A stretch of 37,786 nucleotides of DNA from Pseudomonas sp. PDM18. GTDB lineage: Bacteria > Pseudomonadota > Gammaproteobacteria > Pseudomonadales > Pseudomonadaceae. The notes below the pieces were generated by a model. It ran no database searches. It saw nothing but the letters and a program-made list of their open reading frames with translations, and was not told the DNA's origin. The first letter of the stretch is position 1; each line of letters opens with the position of its first letter. Shown piece by piece: positions 14,015 through 23,454 of this stretch. The position numbers and the translations under genes are program-made. The stretch spans positions 1-37,786 of the forward strand of contig NZ_JACVBX010000023.1 in the NCBI RefSeq assembly GCF_014852585.1, given 5' to 3'.

Positions 14015-15877
14015 TCAGGCCAGTTCGCCCACCGCGCGCCAGGCTTCGTCGATGGCTGCGTGGGCATAGGCGTCCCAGGCGGCATCGGAGTTGGCGATGG
14101 TGACGTTGCCGACCTTGGTGCGAGCCAGGTTCATCAGTTTTTCGCTCTCTTGCTCATCATCGAAGAGGCTGTTGGAGAAGTACGAATAGCCGTGCGACCA
14201 ACGGTTGATGGTGATCGCCTGGATATCCTTCTGATGGTCGAAGCCAGCCGGGCCGAGCATGGCCTGCAGCTGGTCGCGGATCATCTCTTCCATCTTTTCG
14301 AAAGGCATGGCGTAGAGCTTGCCGCGGCCGACGCGGGCCTGGGTGCGCGCATCCATGCCGGAGTTCGGGCTGGTGGGCACGTAGACCATGTGCAGGCCGA
14401 TGGGCTGGTTCGGGTCGCGCGGGTGGCTGTAGCCGCCGATGTCCACCGGGTAGTCCAGCTTCACGCGGCTGTAGGGCTGGCTCGGCGCGTAGATCTCGTG
14501 CACGCCCAGCTTCATGAAGCTCTGCCAGTTGCGGATCACCACCTTGGTGTACACCAGCGGGAACTTCACGTTCTGCGCCAGGGCGTGGCTCTGCTCGGCG
14601 GAGAGGTCGCGCAGGATGTAGGGGATGATCATGTTGTAGCAGGCCAGCACGCAGTGCTTGGCGCGCACGCGGTGCAGGGCGCCGGCGCGGCTGTAGCCGA
14701 CGTCCACGCCGCCGTCGCGGTTCTTCACGCTGACAGCGGTGCTGTTCAGGCGCAGGTTCACGGCGTTCTTCGGCTGATCCAGTTTCGAATAGTCGAAGGT
14801 GGCCAGGACGATGTCGTTCATGTCCAAGCCTTGCGCCACGCCCGGAATCAGGCCGCGCACCAGCAGGCGCGCCAGCGAGGCGTTACCGTCGGGGAAGTGG
14901 TAGATGTACGGCTCTTCCATCTCGGCCTTGGCTTCCTCGCTGATGGGCGAGAGGTCCATGGCGGCGAAGCCGGGGAAGCCCACGGAGTAGGCCGAATCGG
15001 CGGGGACGGCGTCGATGCTCAGCGCCGAGAAGTCGTTGGTGCGACTGAGAAAGTAGCGGGTGGCGGCTTCGCTCAGGCCGACGTCCTTACGCAGGAAGTC
15101 CTGGTAGCTGGTCTTGGCTAGGTGCGCTTCCTTCTCCTCGCGGGTCTTGCCGGCGAGGTAGTCCTTCGGCGCTTCGTGCAGGTCGATCAGCGCCTGGCGG
15201 TCGGCCTCGTGCAGCGGGAAGTCGGAGATGAACGCGCGCCAGCTGCGGGCGTTGAGTTTTTCCGGGGCGATGTCGTCGGCCACCATGGGCGTCGGGTCGC
15301 CGGACACCATCTTCGCCTCGCCGAAGCCGGCCTTGTCGAAGAACACGCCGCGCGACAGGCCCAGGTTCGGGTAGAAGTCGCGGTCGAAGGCGGTCTGGAA
15401 GCGGTCCACGTCGACGTTGAGCTGCTTGAGCAGCTTGTTCACCGTGTCGCTGTACAGGTGCTTGGGCGACTGGAAGGCTTCGCTGCCGCCGTAGCCGAGG
15501 ATCATCCGGCCGCCGGCCTGGAACTCATTACGCTTGGCGTGGCCGCCGAAGTCGTCGTGGTTCTCGATGATCAGCACGCGCGCCTTGGGGTGCTTCTGCC
15601 GGTAGAACCAGGCTGCGGACAGGCCGCTTATGCCGCCGCCGACCACCACCAGGTCGTACTGCTCCTCGATCTTCAGGCCATCGGTATCGAATACCTTCTT
15701 CTCCCAGCCCATCTGGTGCGCGACCTCGAACGCGCCGGGATGGCTGCCGCGCATGCCGGTGAGGGCGGGCGGGTAGTAGCAGCCGGAGGGGGCGGCCTGG
15801 AGAAGTTGCAGCGGGGTGAGGCCTGCGCCGATGGTGAGGGCAACGCCGTTGAGGAAGTCGCGGCGGGTGATGGTCAT
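14015..15877 (-). CDS. spdH: Spermidine dehydrogenase, FAD-dependent, TAT-exported
   Basis: A 620-residue flavoprotein, the length I recall for P. aeruginosa SpdH. It oxidatively cleaves spermidine to a diamine plus an aminoaldehyde. The N-terminus carries a twin-arginine signal (TITRRDFLNGVALTIGAG). After it come the FAD-binding motif DLVVVGGGISGLSAAWFYRQ (residues ~75-95), then IENHDDFGGHAKRNEF, and a C-terminal flavin-amine-oxidase-like region ending at NVTIANSDAAWDAYAHAAID. The start was set at ATG 15877 rather than the upstream in-frame codon because the TAT motif begins there. It lies downstream of patD with a hairpin (16001-16024) between, in a cluster with a polyamine ABC importer and aminoaldehyde dehydrogenases, which supports the call. 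Export to the periplasm, if correct, separates it from the cytoplasmic dehydrogenases (see findings). Confidence 0.85.
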   Translation of the reverse strand: MTITRRDFLNGVALTIGAGLTPLQLLQAAPSGCYYPPALTGMRGSHPGAFEVAHQMGWEKKVFDTDGLKIEEQYDLVVVGGGISGLSAAWFYRQKHPKARVLIIENHDDFGGHAKRNEFQAGGRMILGYGGSEAFQSPKHLYSDTVNKLLKQLNVDVDRFQTAFDRDFYPNLGLSRGVFFDKAGFGEAKMVSGDPTPMVADDIAPEKLNARSWRAFISDFPLHEADRQALIDLHEAPKDYLAGKTREEKEAHLAKTSYQDFLRKDVGLSEAATRYFLSRTNDFSALSIDAVPADSAYSVGFPGFAAMDLSPISEEAKAEMEEPYIYHFPDGNASLARLLVRGLIPGVAQGLDMNDIVLATFDYSKLDQPKNAVNLRLNSTAVSVKNRDGGVDVGYSRAGALHRVRAKHCVLACYNMIIPYILRDLSAEQSHALAQNVKFPLVYTKVVIRNWQSFMKLGVHEIYAPSQPYSRVKLDYPVDIGGYSHPRDPNQPIGLHMVYVPTSPNSGMDARTQARVGRGKLYAMPFEKMEEMIRDQLQAMLGPAGFDHQKDIQAITINRWSHGYSYFSNSLFDDEQESEKLMNLARTKVGNVTIANSDAAWDAYAHAAIDEAWRAVGELA

Positions 15878-16000
15878 GGGAAGTCCTTGCAAGGTGATGG
15901 CCCGGGGCACGGGCTGTCATGGTTTTACCCTTCCGCCCGGAAGGGGTTGCGGCATGCGTGGCCGCGCGGCGGTCCCGGTCGAGCGGGGCGCCGTAAAGCA

Positions 16001-16024
16001 TCGGGCCCTCGTGTGAGGGCCCGA
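16001..16024 (-). terminator. Hairpin between patD and spdH
   Basis: TCGGGCCCTC-GTGT-GAGGGCCCGA is a perfect 10-bp stem just after the patD stop, followed on the minus strand by TGCTTT. It probably ends or attenuates the ydc-patD transcript, leaving spdH to its own promoter (15878-16000) or to read-through. Confidence 0.65.
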
Positions 16025-16035
16025 CTTCTTACTGC

Positions 16036-17460
16036 TTAATGTTTGATCATCACGTGACGGATGGCGGTGTAATCCTCCAGGCCGTACATGGACATGTCCT
16101 TGCCGTAGCCCGACAGCTTCATGCCGCCGTGGGGCATCTCGGTGGTCAGCATGAAGTGCGTGTTGACCCAGGTGCAGCCGTACTGCAGGCGGGCGGACAG
16201 GCGATGGGCGCGGCCGATGTCGCTGGTCCACACCGAGGAGGCCAGGCCGTAGTCGGAGTCGTTCGCCCAGGCCAGCGCCTGTGCTTCGTCCTCGAACTCG
16301 GTGACCGACACCACCGGGCCGAAGATTTCGCGGCGGACCACTTCGTCGTCCTGGCGAGCGCCGGCGAGCACGGTCGGTTCGAAGAAGAAGCCCGCGCGGT
16401 CAGCACGCTTGCCGCCGGTGACCACTTCGATGTGCGGCACCTGGCGGGCGCGCTCGACGAAACCGATGACGCGCTCAAGGTGCTGCTCGGTGATGACCGG
16501 GCCCAGTTCGGTGTTCGGGTCGTCCTGCTCGCCGTACTGGATGCTGGCCACCGCTTCGCCGAGCTTCTGCACGAACTTGGCGTAGATGCCCTTCTGCGCG
16601 TAAATGCGGCAGGCGGCGGTGCAGTCCTGGCCGGCGTTGTAGAAGCCGAAGGTGCGGATGCCTTCCACGGCGGCGTCGATGTCGGCGTCGTCGAAGATCA
16701 GCACCGGGGCCTTGCCGCCCAGTTCCATGTGCATGCGCTTCACGGTGTCGGCGGTGCCGGCGATGATCCGGCTGCCGGTGGCGACCGAACCGGTCAGGGA
16801 CACCATGCGCACTTTCGGGTGGGTGGTCAGCGGCTCGCCGACGGTCGGGCCACGGCCGAACACCAGGTTGACCACACCGGCGGGGAAGATGCCGGCTATC
16901 AGTTCGGCCAGGCGCAGGGCGGTCAGCGGGGTCTGCTCGGAGGGCTTGAGCACCACGGTGTTGCCGGCGGCCAGGGCCGGGCCGAGTTTCCACGCGACCA
17001 TCATCAGCGGGTAGTTCCACGGCGCGATGGAGGCAACCACGCCCACCGGGTCGCGGCGGATCATCGACGTGTGGCCCGGCAGGTATTCGCCGGCGGCGGA
17101 GCCCTGCATCACGCGGCAGGCGCCGGCGAAGAAGCGGAACACGTCGGCCACGGCCGGCAGTTCGTCATTCAGCGCGGCGGAGTAGGGCTTGCCGCAGTTG
17201 TTGGACTCCAGGCGGGCCAGTTCCTCGGCGTTGGCATCGATGGCGTCGGCCAGTTGCAGCAGGAGCATCGCGCGGTCTTTCGGCGCGGTCTGCGACCAGC
17301 TGTCGAAGGCCGCGTCGGCGGCCAGTACGGCGGCGTCGACCTGGGCCGGAGTGGCCTCGGCGATCTCCACCAGGGTGGTGCCCAGGGACGGGTTCAGGAC
17401 GGCGAGCTTCTCGCCTTCGCCAGCGACCAGTTGGCCGTTGATCAGCAGGTTGGTTTGCAT
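16036..17460 (-). CDS. patD: Gamma-aminobutyraldehyde dehydrogenase (PatD type)
   Basis: A 474-residue NAD-dependent aldehyde dehydrogenase, the same length as E. coli PatD (YdcW), which oxidises 4-aminobutanal to GABA in putrescine breakdown. Catalytic residues are visible: Glu246 in [10 protein letters not shown] and Cys280 in [17 protein letters not shown], matching PatD numbering. Other blocks are [25 protein letters not shown] and [17 protein letters not shown]. The start is ATG 17460 with GAGGA 8-12 bases upstream; an upstream TTG in frame lacks support. It follows genes for a YdcSTUV-like importer in the same order as the E. coli ydcSTUV-patD operon. A hairpin (17521-17546) lies between. 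A second, related dehydrogenase is at 21823-23319. Confidence 0.92.
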   Translation of the reverse strand: MQTNLLINGQLVAGEGEKLAVLNPSLGTTLVEIAEATPAQVDAAVLAADAAFDSWSQTAPKDRAMLLLQLADAIDANAEELARLESNNCGKPYSAALNDELPAVADVFRFFAGACRVMQGSAAGEYLPGHTSMIRRDPVGVVASIAPWNYPLMMVAWKLGPALAAGNTVVLKPSEQTPLTALRLAELIAGIFPAGVVNLVFGRGPTVGEPLTTHPKVRMVSLTGSVATGSRIIAGTADTVKRMHMELGGKAPVLIFDDADIDAAVEGIRTFGFYNAGQDCTAACRIYAQKGIYAKFVQKLGEAVASIQYGEQDDPNTELGPVITEQHLERVIGFVERARQVPHIEVVTGGKRADRAGFFFEPTVLAGARQDDEVVRREIFGPVVSVTEFEDEAQALAWANDSDYGLASSVWTSDIGRAHRLSARLQYGCTWVNTHFMLTTEMPHGGMKLSGYGKDMSMYGLEDYTAIRHVMIKH

Positions 17461-17520
17461 GGTTGGGTCCTCTTGTTCAGAAGCGTGGTGCAAATTCGGT
17501 TGGGGTGTTTCTTCTTGGGG

Positions 17521-17546
17521 GCCTGCCGGCGAGTGGGCCGGCGGGC
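17521..17546 (-). terminator. Hairpin between ydcV-like gene and patD
   Basis: GCCTGCCGGC / GCCGGCGGGC forms a 10-bp stem with one wobble pair in the 104-bp gap inside the operon. There is no T-run. It could lower expression of patD relative to the importer, or stabilise the upstream mRNA. Confidence 0.45.
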
Positions 17547-17564
17547 CTGAGGGGTTCTGTTGGC

Positions 17565-18371
17565 TTACTTGCCGCTCCCCGCCACGCCCTCGCCACCCTT
17601 GGTCAGGTAGTAGGCGCCGAGGATCGGCAGCATGGTCACGATCATCACCAGCATCGCCACCACGTTGGTCACCGGCACGTCGCGCGGGCGGCCCAGCTGG
17701 TTGAGCAGCCAGATCGGCAGGGTGCGTTCATGGCCGGCGGTGAAGGTGGTGACGATGATCTCGTCGAAGGACAGCGCGAACGCCAGCATGCCGCCGGCCA
17801 GCAGCGCCGAGCCGAGGTTGGGCAGGATCACGTAGCGGAAGGTCTGCCAGCCGTCGGCGCCCAGGTCCATCGAGGCTTCGATGAGGCTGTGGGAGGTGCG
17901 GCGGAAACGGGCGATGACGTTGTTGTAGACGATCACCACGCAGAAGGTGGCGTGGCCGATGACGATGGTCAGGAAGCCCGGCTCGATGCCGAGGGTCTTG
18001 AACGCCGACAGCAGCGCGATACCGGTGATGATGCCGGGCAGGGCGATCGGCAGGATCAGCATCAGCGAGATGCCTTCCTTGCCGAAGAAGTCGCGGCGGT
18101 ACAGCGCGGCGGCCGCGAGCGTGCCCAGGAGCATGGCGATCAGCGTGGCGACGCTGGCGATCTTCACCGACAGCTCGATGGCTTCGAGCACGTCCTGGCG
18201 CGCGAAGGCGACGCTGAACCAGTGCAGGGTGAAGCCCTTGGGCGGGAAGCTGAAGGCCGCGTCCTCGGTGTTGAAGGCGTACAGGAAGATGATCAGGATC
18301 GGGAAGTGCAGGAACACCAGCCCGCCCCAGGCGGCCGCTTTCAGGCCCCACGAAGCTTTCTCAGAGTGCAT
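17565..18371 (-). CDS. ydcV: Polyamine-type ABC transporter permease (YdcV/PotC-like)
   Basis: A 268-residue inner-membrane permease of the PotC/YdcV family with six hydrophobic segments, starting [20 protein letters not shown]. The cytoplasmic EAA loop that contacts the ATPase is visible ([20 protein letters not shown], then [16 protein letters not shown]). It should import a putrescine/spermidine-like substrate together with the YdcU-, YdcT- and YdcS-like proteins. The start at ATG 18371 overlaps the upstream permease's stop by 11 bp, so the pair is tightly coupled. E. coli YdcV is of similar length (264). Substrate assignment is by family and context; spermidine or putrescine is likely because spdH and patD follow. 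Confidence 0.9.
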   Translation of the reverse strand: MHSEKASWGLKAAAWGGLVFLHFPILIIFLYAFNTEDAAFSFPPKGFTLHWFSVAFARQDVLEAIELSVKIASVATLIAMLLGTLAAAALYRRDFFGKEGISLMLILPIALPGIITGIALLSAFKTLGIEPGFLTIVIGHATFCVVIVYNNVIARFRRTSHSLIEASMDLGADGWQTFRYVILPNLGSALLAGGMLAFALSFDEIIVTTFTAGHERTLPIWLLNQLGRPRDVPVTNVVAMLVMIVTMLPILGAYYLTKGGEGVAGSGK

Positions 18372-19311
18372 CGAAGGCCCCCAGACGTTTGACGATGGAC
18401 AGGTACACGGCGATCAGCACGATGGGCACCAGGGTGAAGGCGGCGGCCATCGGCATGTTGCCGATCGCGCCCTGCTGGGCGTAGACCATGCTGCCGATGA
18501 AGTAGCCCGGCGGGCCCACCAGCTGCGGCACGATGAAGTCGCCCAGGGTCAGGCTGAAGGTGAAGATCGAGCCGGCGGCGATGCCGGGGATCGACAGCGG
18601 CAGGATGACCTGGAAGAAGGTCTGCCGCGGGTGCGCGCCGAGGTCGGCCGAGGCCTGCAGCAAGGAGGGCGGCAGGCGCTCCAGGGAGGCCTGGATCGGC
18701 AGGATCATGAACGGCAGCCAGATGTACACGAATACCAGGAAGCGCCCGAAGCTGGAGGTGGACAGGGTGTTGCCCCCGATTCCCGGAATGCCCAGCAGCA
18801 GGTTCAGCACGGGCTCAAGACCCAGGTGCTGGACGAACCACATGGCCACGCCGCCCTTGGCCAGCAGCAGGGTCCAGGCGTAGGCCTTGACGATGTAACT
18901 GGCCCACATCGGCATCATCACGGCGATGTAGAAGAACGCCTTGGTCTTGCCGGTGGTGTAGCGCGCCATGTAGTAGGCGATGGGGAAGGCCACCGCACCG
19001 CTGGCAATGGAGACCGCGACCGCCATCAGCACGGTGCGCTGGATGATGTCGAAATTGGAGCCACTGAACAGCGAGCCGAAGTTGGCCCAGGTCAGGTCCG
19101 GCGTCACCGTCATGGTGAAGTCGTCGAAGGTGTAGAAACCCTGCCACAGCAGCGTCAGCAGCGAGCCCAGGTAGATCGCGCCGAACCACAGCAGCGGCGG
19201 AATCAGCAGCAGCGAGAGGTACAGCGTCGGCTTGCGGTAGAGCAGGTTGGACAGGCGCCGCAGCGGGCCATTGCCGGCCGCGGGCAGCGCTGCATTCATC
19301 GTCAGTTCCAT
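18361..19311 (-). CDS. ydcU: Polyamine-type ABC transporter permease (YdcU/PotB-like)
   Basis: A 316-residue permease (E. coli YdcU is about 313). It has the PotB/YdcU layout: an N-terminal first helix ([20 protein letters not shown]), a periplasmic stretch, and a further five membrane segments. The EAA loop is [20 protein letters not shown]. The start ATG at 19311 lies 1 bp past the stop of the ATPase gene; a second in-frame ATG at 19299 (MNAALPAAG) is an equally possible start. Its end overlaps the YdcV-like gene. It should form the membrane channel with that protein. Confidence 0.9.
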   Translation of the reverse strand: MELTMNAALPAAGNGPLRRLSNLLYRKPTLYLSLLLIPPLLWFGAIYLGSLLTLLWQGFYTFDDFTMTVTPDLTWANFGSLFSGSNFDIIQRTVLMAVAVSIASGAVAFPIAYYMARYTTGKTKAFFYIAVMMPMWASYIVKAYAWTLLLAKGGVAMWFVQHLGLEPVLNLLLGIPGIGGNTLSTSSFGRFLVFVYIWLPFMILPIQASLERLPPSLLQASADLGAHPRQTFFQVILPLSIPGIAAGSIFTFSLTLGDFIVPQLVGPPGYFIGSMVYAQQGAIGNMPMAAAFTLVPIVLIAVYLSIVKRLGAFDAL

Positions 19312-19312
19312 C

Positions 19313-20341
19313 TCACGCGCCCTCGTTCAGCACCACCATCGCCTCGCGCGCCCAGCGAGCGGTCACGCGCTGGCCCGGCTGATGGGCGAGGTCGATGTCG
19401 GCCCACTGGCTGTTGGCCTGGCTGAGGCAGAGGTTCTGGCCGTTGTCGAGACGGATCTCGTAGCGGGTCGCCGCGCCCTGGTACTGGATGTCGTGCAGCA
19501 GGCCGCTGATCTCGATGTCCGAGGTGGCGCGCTCACCATGGGCGAAGGTGATGTGCTCCGGGCGGATGGAGAACGGCTGGGCGTTGCCGGTCAGGCTCTG
19601 GGCGATGTCGCCGCGCAGGACGTTGGAGGTGCCGACGAACTCGGCCACGAACGGGGTGGCCGGCTTCATGTAGAGGTTGCGCGGGGTGTCGACCTGCTCG
19701 ATGCGGCCCTTGTTGAACACCGCGACGCGGTCGGACATGGACAGCGCTTCGCTCTGGTCGTGGGTGACGAAGATGAAGGTGATGCCCAGCTGGCGCTGCA
19801 GCTTCTTCAGCTCGCTCTGCATCTGCTCGCGCAGCTTGAGGTCGAGGGCGCCGAGGGGTTCGTCCAGCAGCAGGACGCGCGGGCGATTCACCAGGGCACG
19901 GGCCAGGGCCACGCGCTGGCGCTGGCCACCGGAGAGCTGCACCGGCTTGCGCACGCCGTAGCCACCCAGGGCGACCATGGCCAGGGCTTCTTCGGCGCGC
20001 TTGAGGCGTTCGGTTTTGCCGATGCCTTTCACTTTCAGGCCGTAGGCGACGTTCTCCAGCACGCTCATGTGCGGGAACAGCGCGTAGTCCTGGAACACCG
20101 TGTTGACGTCGCGCTGGTACGGCGGAAGGCCCGCGGCCTCCTCGCCATGGATGCGGATGGAGCCTGCGCTGGGTTGCTCGAAGCCGGCGATCAGGCGCAG
20201 GCAGGTGGTCTTGCCCGAACCCGACGGGCCGAGCATGGAGAAGAACTCGCCGTCCTTGATGTCGATGGACACCCGGTCAACGGCTTTCACCTCGCCGAAC
20301 TGGCGGGAGACCTGGGTGAATTGAACAGCGGGGGTGGTCAT
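19313..20341 (-). CDS. ydcT: Polyamine-type ABC transporter ATP-binding protein (YdcT/PotA-like)
   Basis: A 342-residue ATPase. The nucleotide-binding domain (~1-240) shows Walker A GPSGSGKTTCLR, the Q-loop VFQDYALFPHMSVLENVAYG, the signature LSGGQRQRVALARALVNRP, Walker B VLLLDEPLGALD and the H-loop FVTHDQSEAL. The C-terminal ~100 residues form the TOBE/regulatory domain typical of PotA and YdcT (E. coli YdcT 337). The start was set at ATG 20341 (MTTPAVQFTQVSRQFGEVKA); the frame runs open to 20461 but that extension is not homologous in appearance and crosses the leader. A REP-containing gap (20342-20558) separates it from the binding protein gene, common where the solute-binding protein is expressed more strongly. 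Confidence 0.93.
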   Translation of the reverse strand: MTTPAVQFTQVSRQFGEVKAVDRVSIDIKDGEFFSMLGPSGSGKTTCLRLIAGFEQPSAGSIRIHGEEAAGLPPYQRDVNTVFQDYALFPHMSVLENVAYGLKVKGIGKTERLKRAEEALAMVALGGYGVRKPVQLSGGQRQRVALARALVNRPRVLLLDEPLGALDLKLREQMQSELKKLQRQLGITFIFVTHDQSEALSMSDRVAVFNKGRIEQVDTPRNLYMKPATPFVAEFVGTSNVLRGDIAQSLTGNAQPFSIRPEHITFAHGERATSDIEISGLLHDIQYQGAATRYEIRLDNGQNLCLSQANSQWADIDLAHQPGQRVTARWAREAMVVLNEGA

Positions 20342-20468
20342 GGTGCACGCTCCAAGGGGCAGGAATCCGGCGCGGCCGGGCCCTGCCCGTAAATCTGAGA
20401 TACGGGTGAATCGATGCAATCGGATGGATGCCGTGAGGCTCGCCGGGATGGCGAGGTGCACGGGGCGG

Positions 20469-20548
20469 GTTCGCGAGCAAGCTCGCTCCTACGAAGAGCA
20501 GGGATACGCCGTAGGAACGAGGTGGGCGCCTGGCCCTTGCTCGCGAAC
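20469..20548. repeat. REP element pair inside the importer operon
   Basis: GTTCGCGAGCAAGCTCGCTC...CTAC (20469-20492) is a clear REP arm; the inverted partner (GTAGGAACGAGG...CTTGCTCGCGAAC, 20511-20548) is degenerate. It lies between the binding-protein gene and the ATPase gene, where REP hairpins often protect the upstream mRNA and lower downstream expression. The 217-bp gap holds no other feature I can support. Confidence 0.8.
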
Positions 20549-20558
20549 GCTCCAGGCC

Positions 20559-21704
20559 TTAGCGGCCGCCCATGATCCCGATGTAGTCCTGGGTCCAGCG
20601 GCTGTACGGGACGAACTTGCCGCCCTCGGCCTGCGGGGTCTTCCAGAACGCGATCTTGTCGAACTGGTCGTAGCCGTTGGTGGCGCAGCCCTCGGCACCC
20701 AGCAGAGTGCTGGCCTTGCAGCCTGCCGGCGCGGCCGGCACGGAGCCGAACCAGGCTGCCACGTCGCCCTGAACCTTGGGCTCCAGCGACCAGTTCAGCC
20801 ACTTGTAGGCGCAGCTCGGGTGCTGGGCTTCGGCGTGCAGCATGGTGGTGTCGGCCCAGCCGGTGACGCCTTCTTTCGGGAACACGGTGGCGATCGGCTG
20901 ACCTTCGGCCTTCAGGGCGTTGGCCTGGTACGGCCAGGCGCTGGAAGCGGCGACGCCTTCGTTCTTGAAGTCGCTCATCTGCACGGTGGTGTCGTGCCAG
21001 TAGCGGTGGATCAGGTCATGCTGCTTGCGCAGCAGATCGACCACGGCGGCGTACTGCTTCTCGTCGAGCTGGTACGGGTCGGTGATGCCCAGCTCGGGCT
21101 GGGTGGCCTTAAGGTACAGCGCGGCGTCGGCGACGTAGATCGGGCCGTCGTAGGCCTGCACGCGGCCCTTGTTCGGCTTGCCGTCGGGCAGGTTCTGCGC
21201 TTCGAACACGACTTTCCAGCTGTCCGGCGCGGTGGGGAAGACCTTGGTGTTGTACATCAGCAGGTTCGGGCCCCACTGGTACGGCGCACCGTAGGTCTTG
21301 CCGTTGACCACATACCAGGCGGCGTCCTTCAGGCGCGGGTCGATGTTCTTCCAGTTGGGGATCAGCGACGGGTCGATCGGCTGCACGCGCTTGCCGTAGA
21401 TCAGGCGCAGGGAGGCGTCGCCCGAGGCGGTGACCAGGTCGTAGCCGCCCTTGGCCATCAGGCTGACCATCTCGTCGGAGGTGGCGGCGGTCTTCACGTT
21501 GACCTGGCAGCCGGTGTCCTTCTCGAACTGGGTCACCCAGTCGTAGTTCTTGTCGGACTGGCCGCGCTCGATGTAGCCGGGCCAGGCGATGATGTCCAGG
21601 CGGCCTTCGCCCTGGCCGACTTCCTTCAGGGCCTCGGCGGCCTGGACGCCGGCGCTGGCCAGCAGGGCGGTGGTGATGGCACTGAGCAGTGCGGTCTTGC
21701 GCAT
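20559..21704 (-). CDS. ydcS: Polyamine-type ABC transporter periplasmic binding protein (YdcS-like)
   Basis: A 381-residue periplasmic solute-binding protein, equal in length to E. coli YdcS. A Sec signal peptide (MRKTALLSAITTALLASAGVQA) precedes a PotD/YdcS-type domain: LDIIAWPGYIERGQSDKNYD, EKDTGCQVNVKTAATSDEMV, the ASGDASLRLIYG and PYQWGPNLLMYN regions, and the C-terminal RWTQDYIGIMGGR. Start ATG 21704 has GAGAGGGAG close upstream. It is the first gene of the ydcSTUV-patD-like operon. The promoter region (21705-21822) contains a half site (AATCGA near 21750) reminiscent of the LysR-associated palindrome at 23426, but the match is weak. Confidence 0.92.
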   Translation of the reverse strand: MRKTALLSAITTALLASAGVQAAEALKEVGQGEGRLDIIAWPGYIERGQSDKNYDWVTQFEKDTGCQVNVKTAATSDEMVSLMAKGGYDLVTASGDASLRLIYGKRVQPIDPSLIPNWKNIDPRLKDAAWYVVNGKTYGAPYQWGPNLLMYNTKVFPTAPDSWKVVFEAQNLPDGKPNKGRVQAYDGPIYVADAALYLKATQPELGITDPYQLDEKQYAAVVDLLRKQHDLIHRYWHDTTVQMSDFKNEGVAASSAWPYQANALKAEGQPIATVFPKEGVTGWADTTMLHAEAQHPSCAYKWLNWSLEPKVQGDVAAWFGSVPAAPAGCKASTLLGAEGCATNGYDQFDKIAFWKTPQAEGGKFVPYSRWTQDYIGIMGGR

Positions 21705-21798
21705 CGGGTGTCTCCCTCTCGTTGTTGTCTCTATTGGTGGGGCAGTTCAATCGAGCAACAGCCCTCGGGCGGCGTACCGCCGGGGCGTTTCTTATGTG

Positions 21799-21817
21799 CC
21801 GGCGGGTGGCCCGCCGG
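21799..21817 (-). terminator. Hairpin after the second aminoaldehyde dehydrogenase gene
   Basis: CCGGCGGG-TGG-CCCGCCGG is a perfect 8-bp stem 5 bases past the dehydrogenase stop, positioned as a terminator before the ydcS promoter, though without a strong T-run. Confidence 0.5.
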
Positions 21818-21822
21818 GTGGT

Positions 21823-23319
21823 TCAATCCAGTTGCTGGCCGTGGCGCGCCATGATGTGGCGCACCACGCTGTAGTCCTGCAGCGAATCGCTGGACAGGTC
21901 CTTGCCGTAGCCCGAGCGCTTGAGCCCGCCGTGGGGCATCTCGCTGGCGAGCATGAAATGGGTGTTGATCCAGGTGCAGCCGTACTGCAGGCGGTTGGCG
22001 ATCTGGAAGGCCTTGTCCAGGTTCTGCGTCCACACCGAGGAGGCCAGGCCGTATTCGGAGTCGTTCGCCCAGTCCACCGCCTGCTCCAGCTGGTCGAAGC
22101 GGGTCACGGTGACCACCGGGCCGAACACTTCGCGCTGGACGATCTCGTCCTGCTGCTTGCAGCCGGCCAGCAGGGTCGGCTGGTAGTAGAAGCCGGGGCC
22201 GGAATGCACGGCGGCGCCGGTGACGCGTTCGATGTGCGGCTGGCCGAGGGCGCGTTCGACGAAGCTGGCCACGCGGTCGCGCTGGCGGGCGCTGATCAGC
22301 GGGCTGATCTCGTTGTCGGCGTCGCGCTTGCGGGCAAAGCGGATGCTCGCCACGGCGTCGCCCAGTTCGGCGACGAGGCGGTCATGGATGCCGGCCTGCG
22401 CGTAGATGCGGCAGGCTGCAGTGCAGTCCTGCCCGGCGTTGTAGTAACCGTGGGTACGCACGCCCTGGACCACGGCTTCGAGGTCGGCGTCGTTGCAGAC
22501 GATCACCGGCGCCTTGCCGCCCAGTTCCAGGTGGGTGCGTTTGAGGGTGCGCGAGGCCGCCTGGAGAATCTTCTGCCCGGTGACGATGTCGCCGGTGAGC
22601 GAGACCATGCGCACCTTCGGGTGGCTGACCAGATGGCTACCGACGCCTTCGCCGCCGCCGCAGACGATGTTGATCACGCCGGCGGGAAGGATTTCCGCCA
22701 GCGCCGGGGCCAGCGCCAGAATGCTCAGCGGGGTGTGTTCGGACGGCTTGAACACCAGCGTGTTGCCGGCAGCCAGCGCGGGGGCGATCTTCCACGCGGC
22801 CATCATCAGTGGGTAGTTCCACGGCGCGATGGAGGCGACCACGCCCACCGGGTCGCGGCGCACCATGCTGGTGTGGCCGGGCACGTATTCGCCGGCGAGC
22901 TGGCCCTGCTGGCAGCGCACGGCGCCGGCGAAGAAGCGGAACACGTCGGCGGTGGCCGGGATGTCGTCCTGGCGCGCGAGGTGCAGCGGCTTGCCGCAGT
23001 TCAGCGATTCCAGCTGGGCGAGATCGTTCGCGCGCTTGTCGATAGCGTCGGCGATGGCCAGCAGCGCGGCGGAACGTTGTGCGGGGGTCGTGCGGGCCCA
23101 GGCGGGGAAGGCGCGGTGCGCGCTGGCGATGGCCTGTTCGACCTGATCGATCGAGCCGTCGGCGATGCTGACGATAGTCTCGCCCGTGGTCGGGTTGATG
23201 ATCGGCTCGGCCATGCCTTCGCCGGCGACCAGTTGGCCGTCGATCAGCAAGGCGGTATGCAGGGTTGCGCCGGTCATCTTGGGAACTCGTCTTTTATCTG
23301 TCTTGTTTTCGGGGGCCAT
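21823..23319 (-). CDS. Aminoaldehyde dehydrogenase, PatD paralogue
   Basis: A 498-residue NAD-dependent aldehyde dehydrogenase closely related to the window's patD; they share [15 protein letters not shown] (catalytic Cys), LELGGKAP (catalytic Glu), [10 protein letters not shown] and [20 protein letters not shown]. It should oxidise an omega-aminoaldehyde from polyamine breakdown, perhaps 3-aminopropanal, leaving 4-aminobutanal to PatD; that division is inference. The start is ambiguous: ATG 23319 has GGAG seven bases upstream and is used here, but ATG 23277 ([15 protein letters not shown]) better matches the paralogue's N-terminus (484 residues). It lies directly downstream of the LysR gene and is preceded by a perfect 19-bp palindrome (23426-23444), so LysR control is likely. 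Confidence 0.9.
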   Translation of the reverse strand: MAPENKTDKRRVPKMTGATLHTALLIDGQLVAGEGMAEPIINPTTGETIVSIADGSIDQVEQAIASAHRAFPAWARTTPAQRSAALLAIADAIDKRANDLAQLESLNCGKPLHLARQDDIPATADVFRFFAGAVRCQQGQLAGEYVPGHTSMVRRDPVGVVASIAPWNYPLMMAAWKIAPALAAGNTLVFKPSEHTPLSILALAPALAEILPAGVINIVCGGGEGVGSHLVSHPKVRMVSLTGDIVTGQKILQAASRTLKRTHLELGGKAPVIVCNDADLEAVVQGVRTHGYYNAGQDCTAACRIYAQAGIHDRLVAELGDAVASIRFARKRDADNEISPLISARQRDRVASFVERALGQPHIERVTGAAVHSGPGFYYQPTLLAGCKQQDEIVQREVFGPVVTVTRFDQLEQAVDWANDSEYGLASSVWTQNLDKAFQIANRLQYGCTWINTHFMLASEMPHGGLKRSGYGKDLSSDSLQDYSVVRHIMARHGQQLD

Positions 23320-23425
23320 GTGCGTGCTCCGGCGTAGGGGCGGTGCCCGGAACTTGGCCCTTTGGTATGGGACGAGAGACTAGAGTCCGGGCGTGGGGTC
23401 GACAAATTCTAATTACTGAAAGCGC

Positions 23426-23444
23426 CGTTCGATTAAATCGAACG
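23426..23444. promoter_or_regulatory. 19-bp palindrome, probable LysR-regulator operator
   Basis: CGTTCGATT-A-AATCGAACG is perfectly symmetrical over 19 bases. It lies ~107 bp upstream of the aminoaldehyde dehydrogenase start and just past the LysR stop. A 15-of-19 match with symmetrical outer arms occurs upstream of the LysR gene itself (24461-24479), which argues for an operator rather than a terminator. Confidence 0.6.
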
Positions 23445-23454
23445 CTGTAAGCCT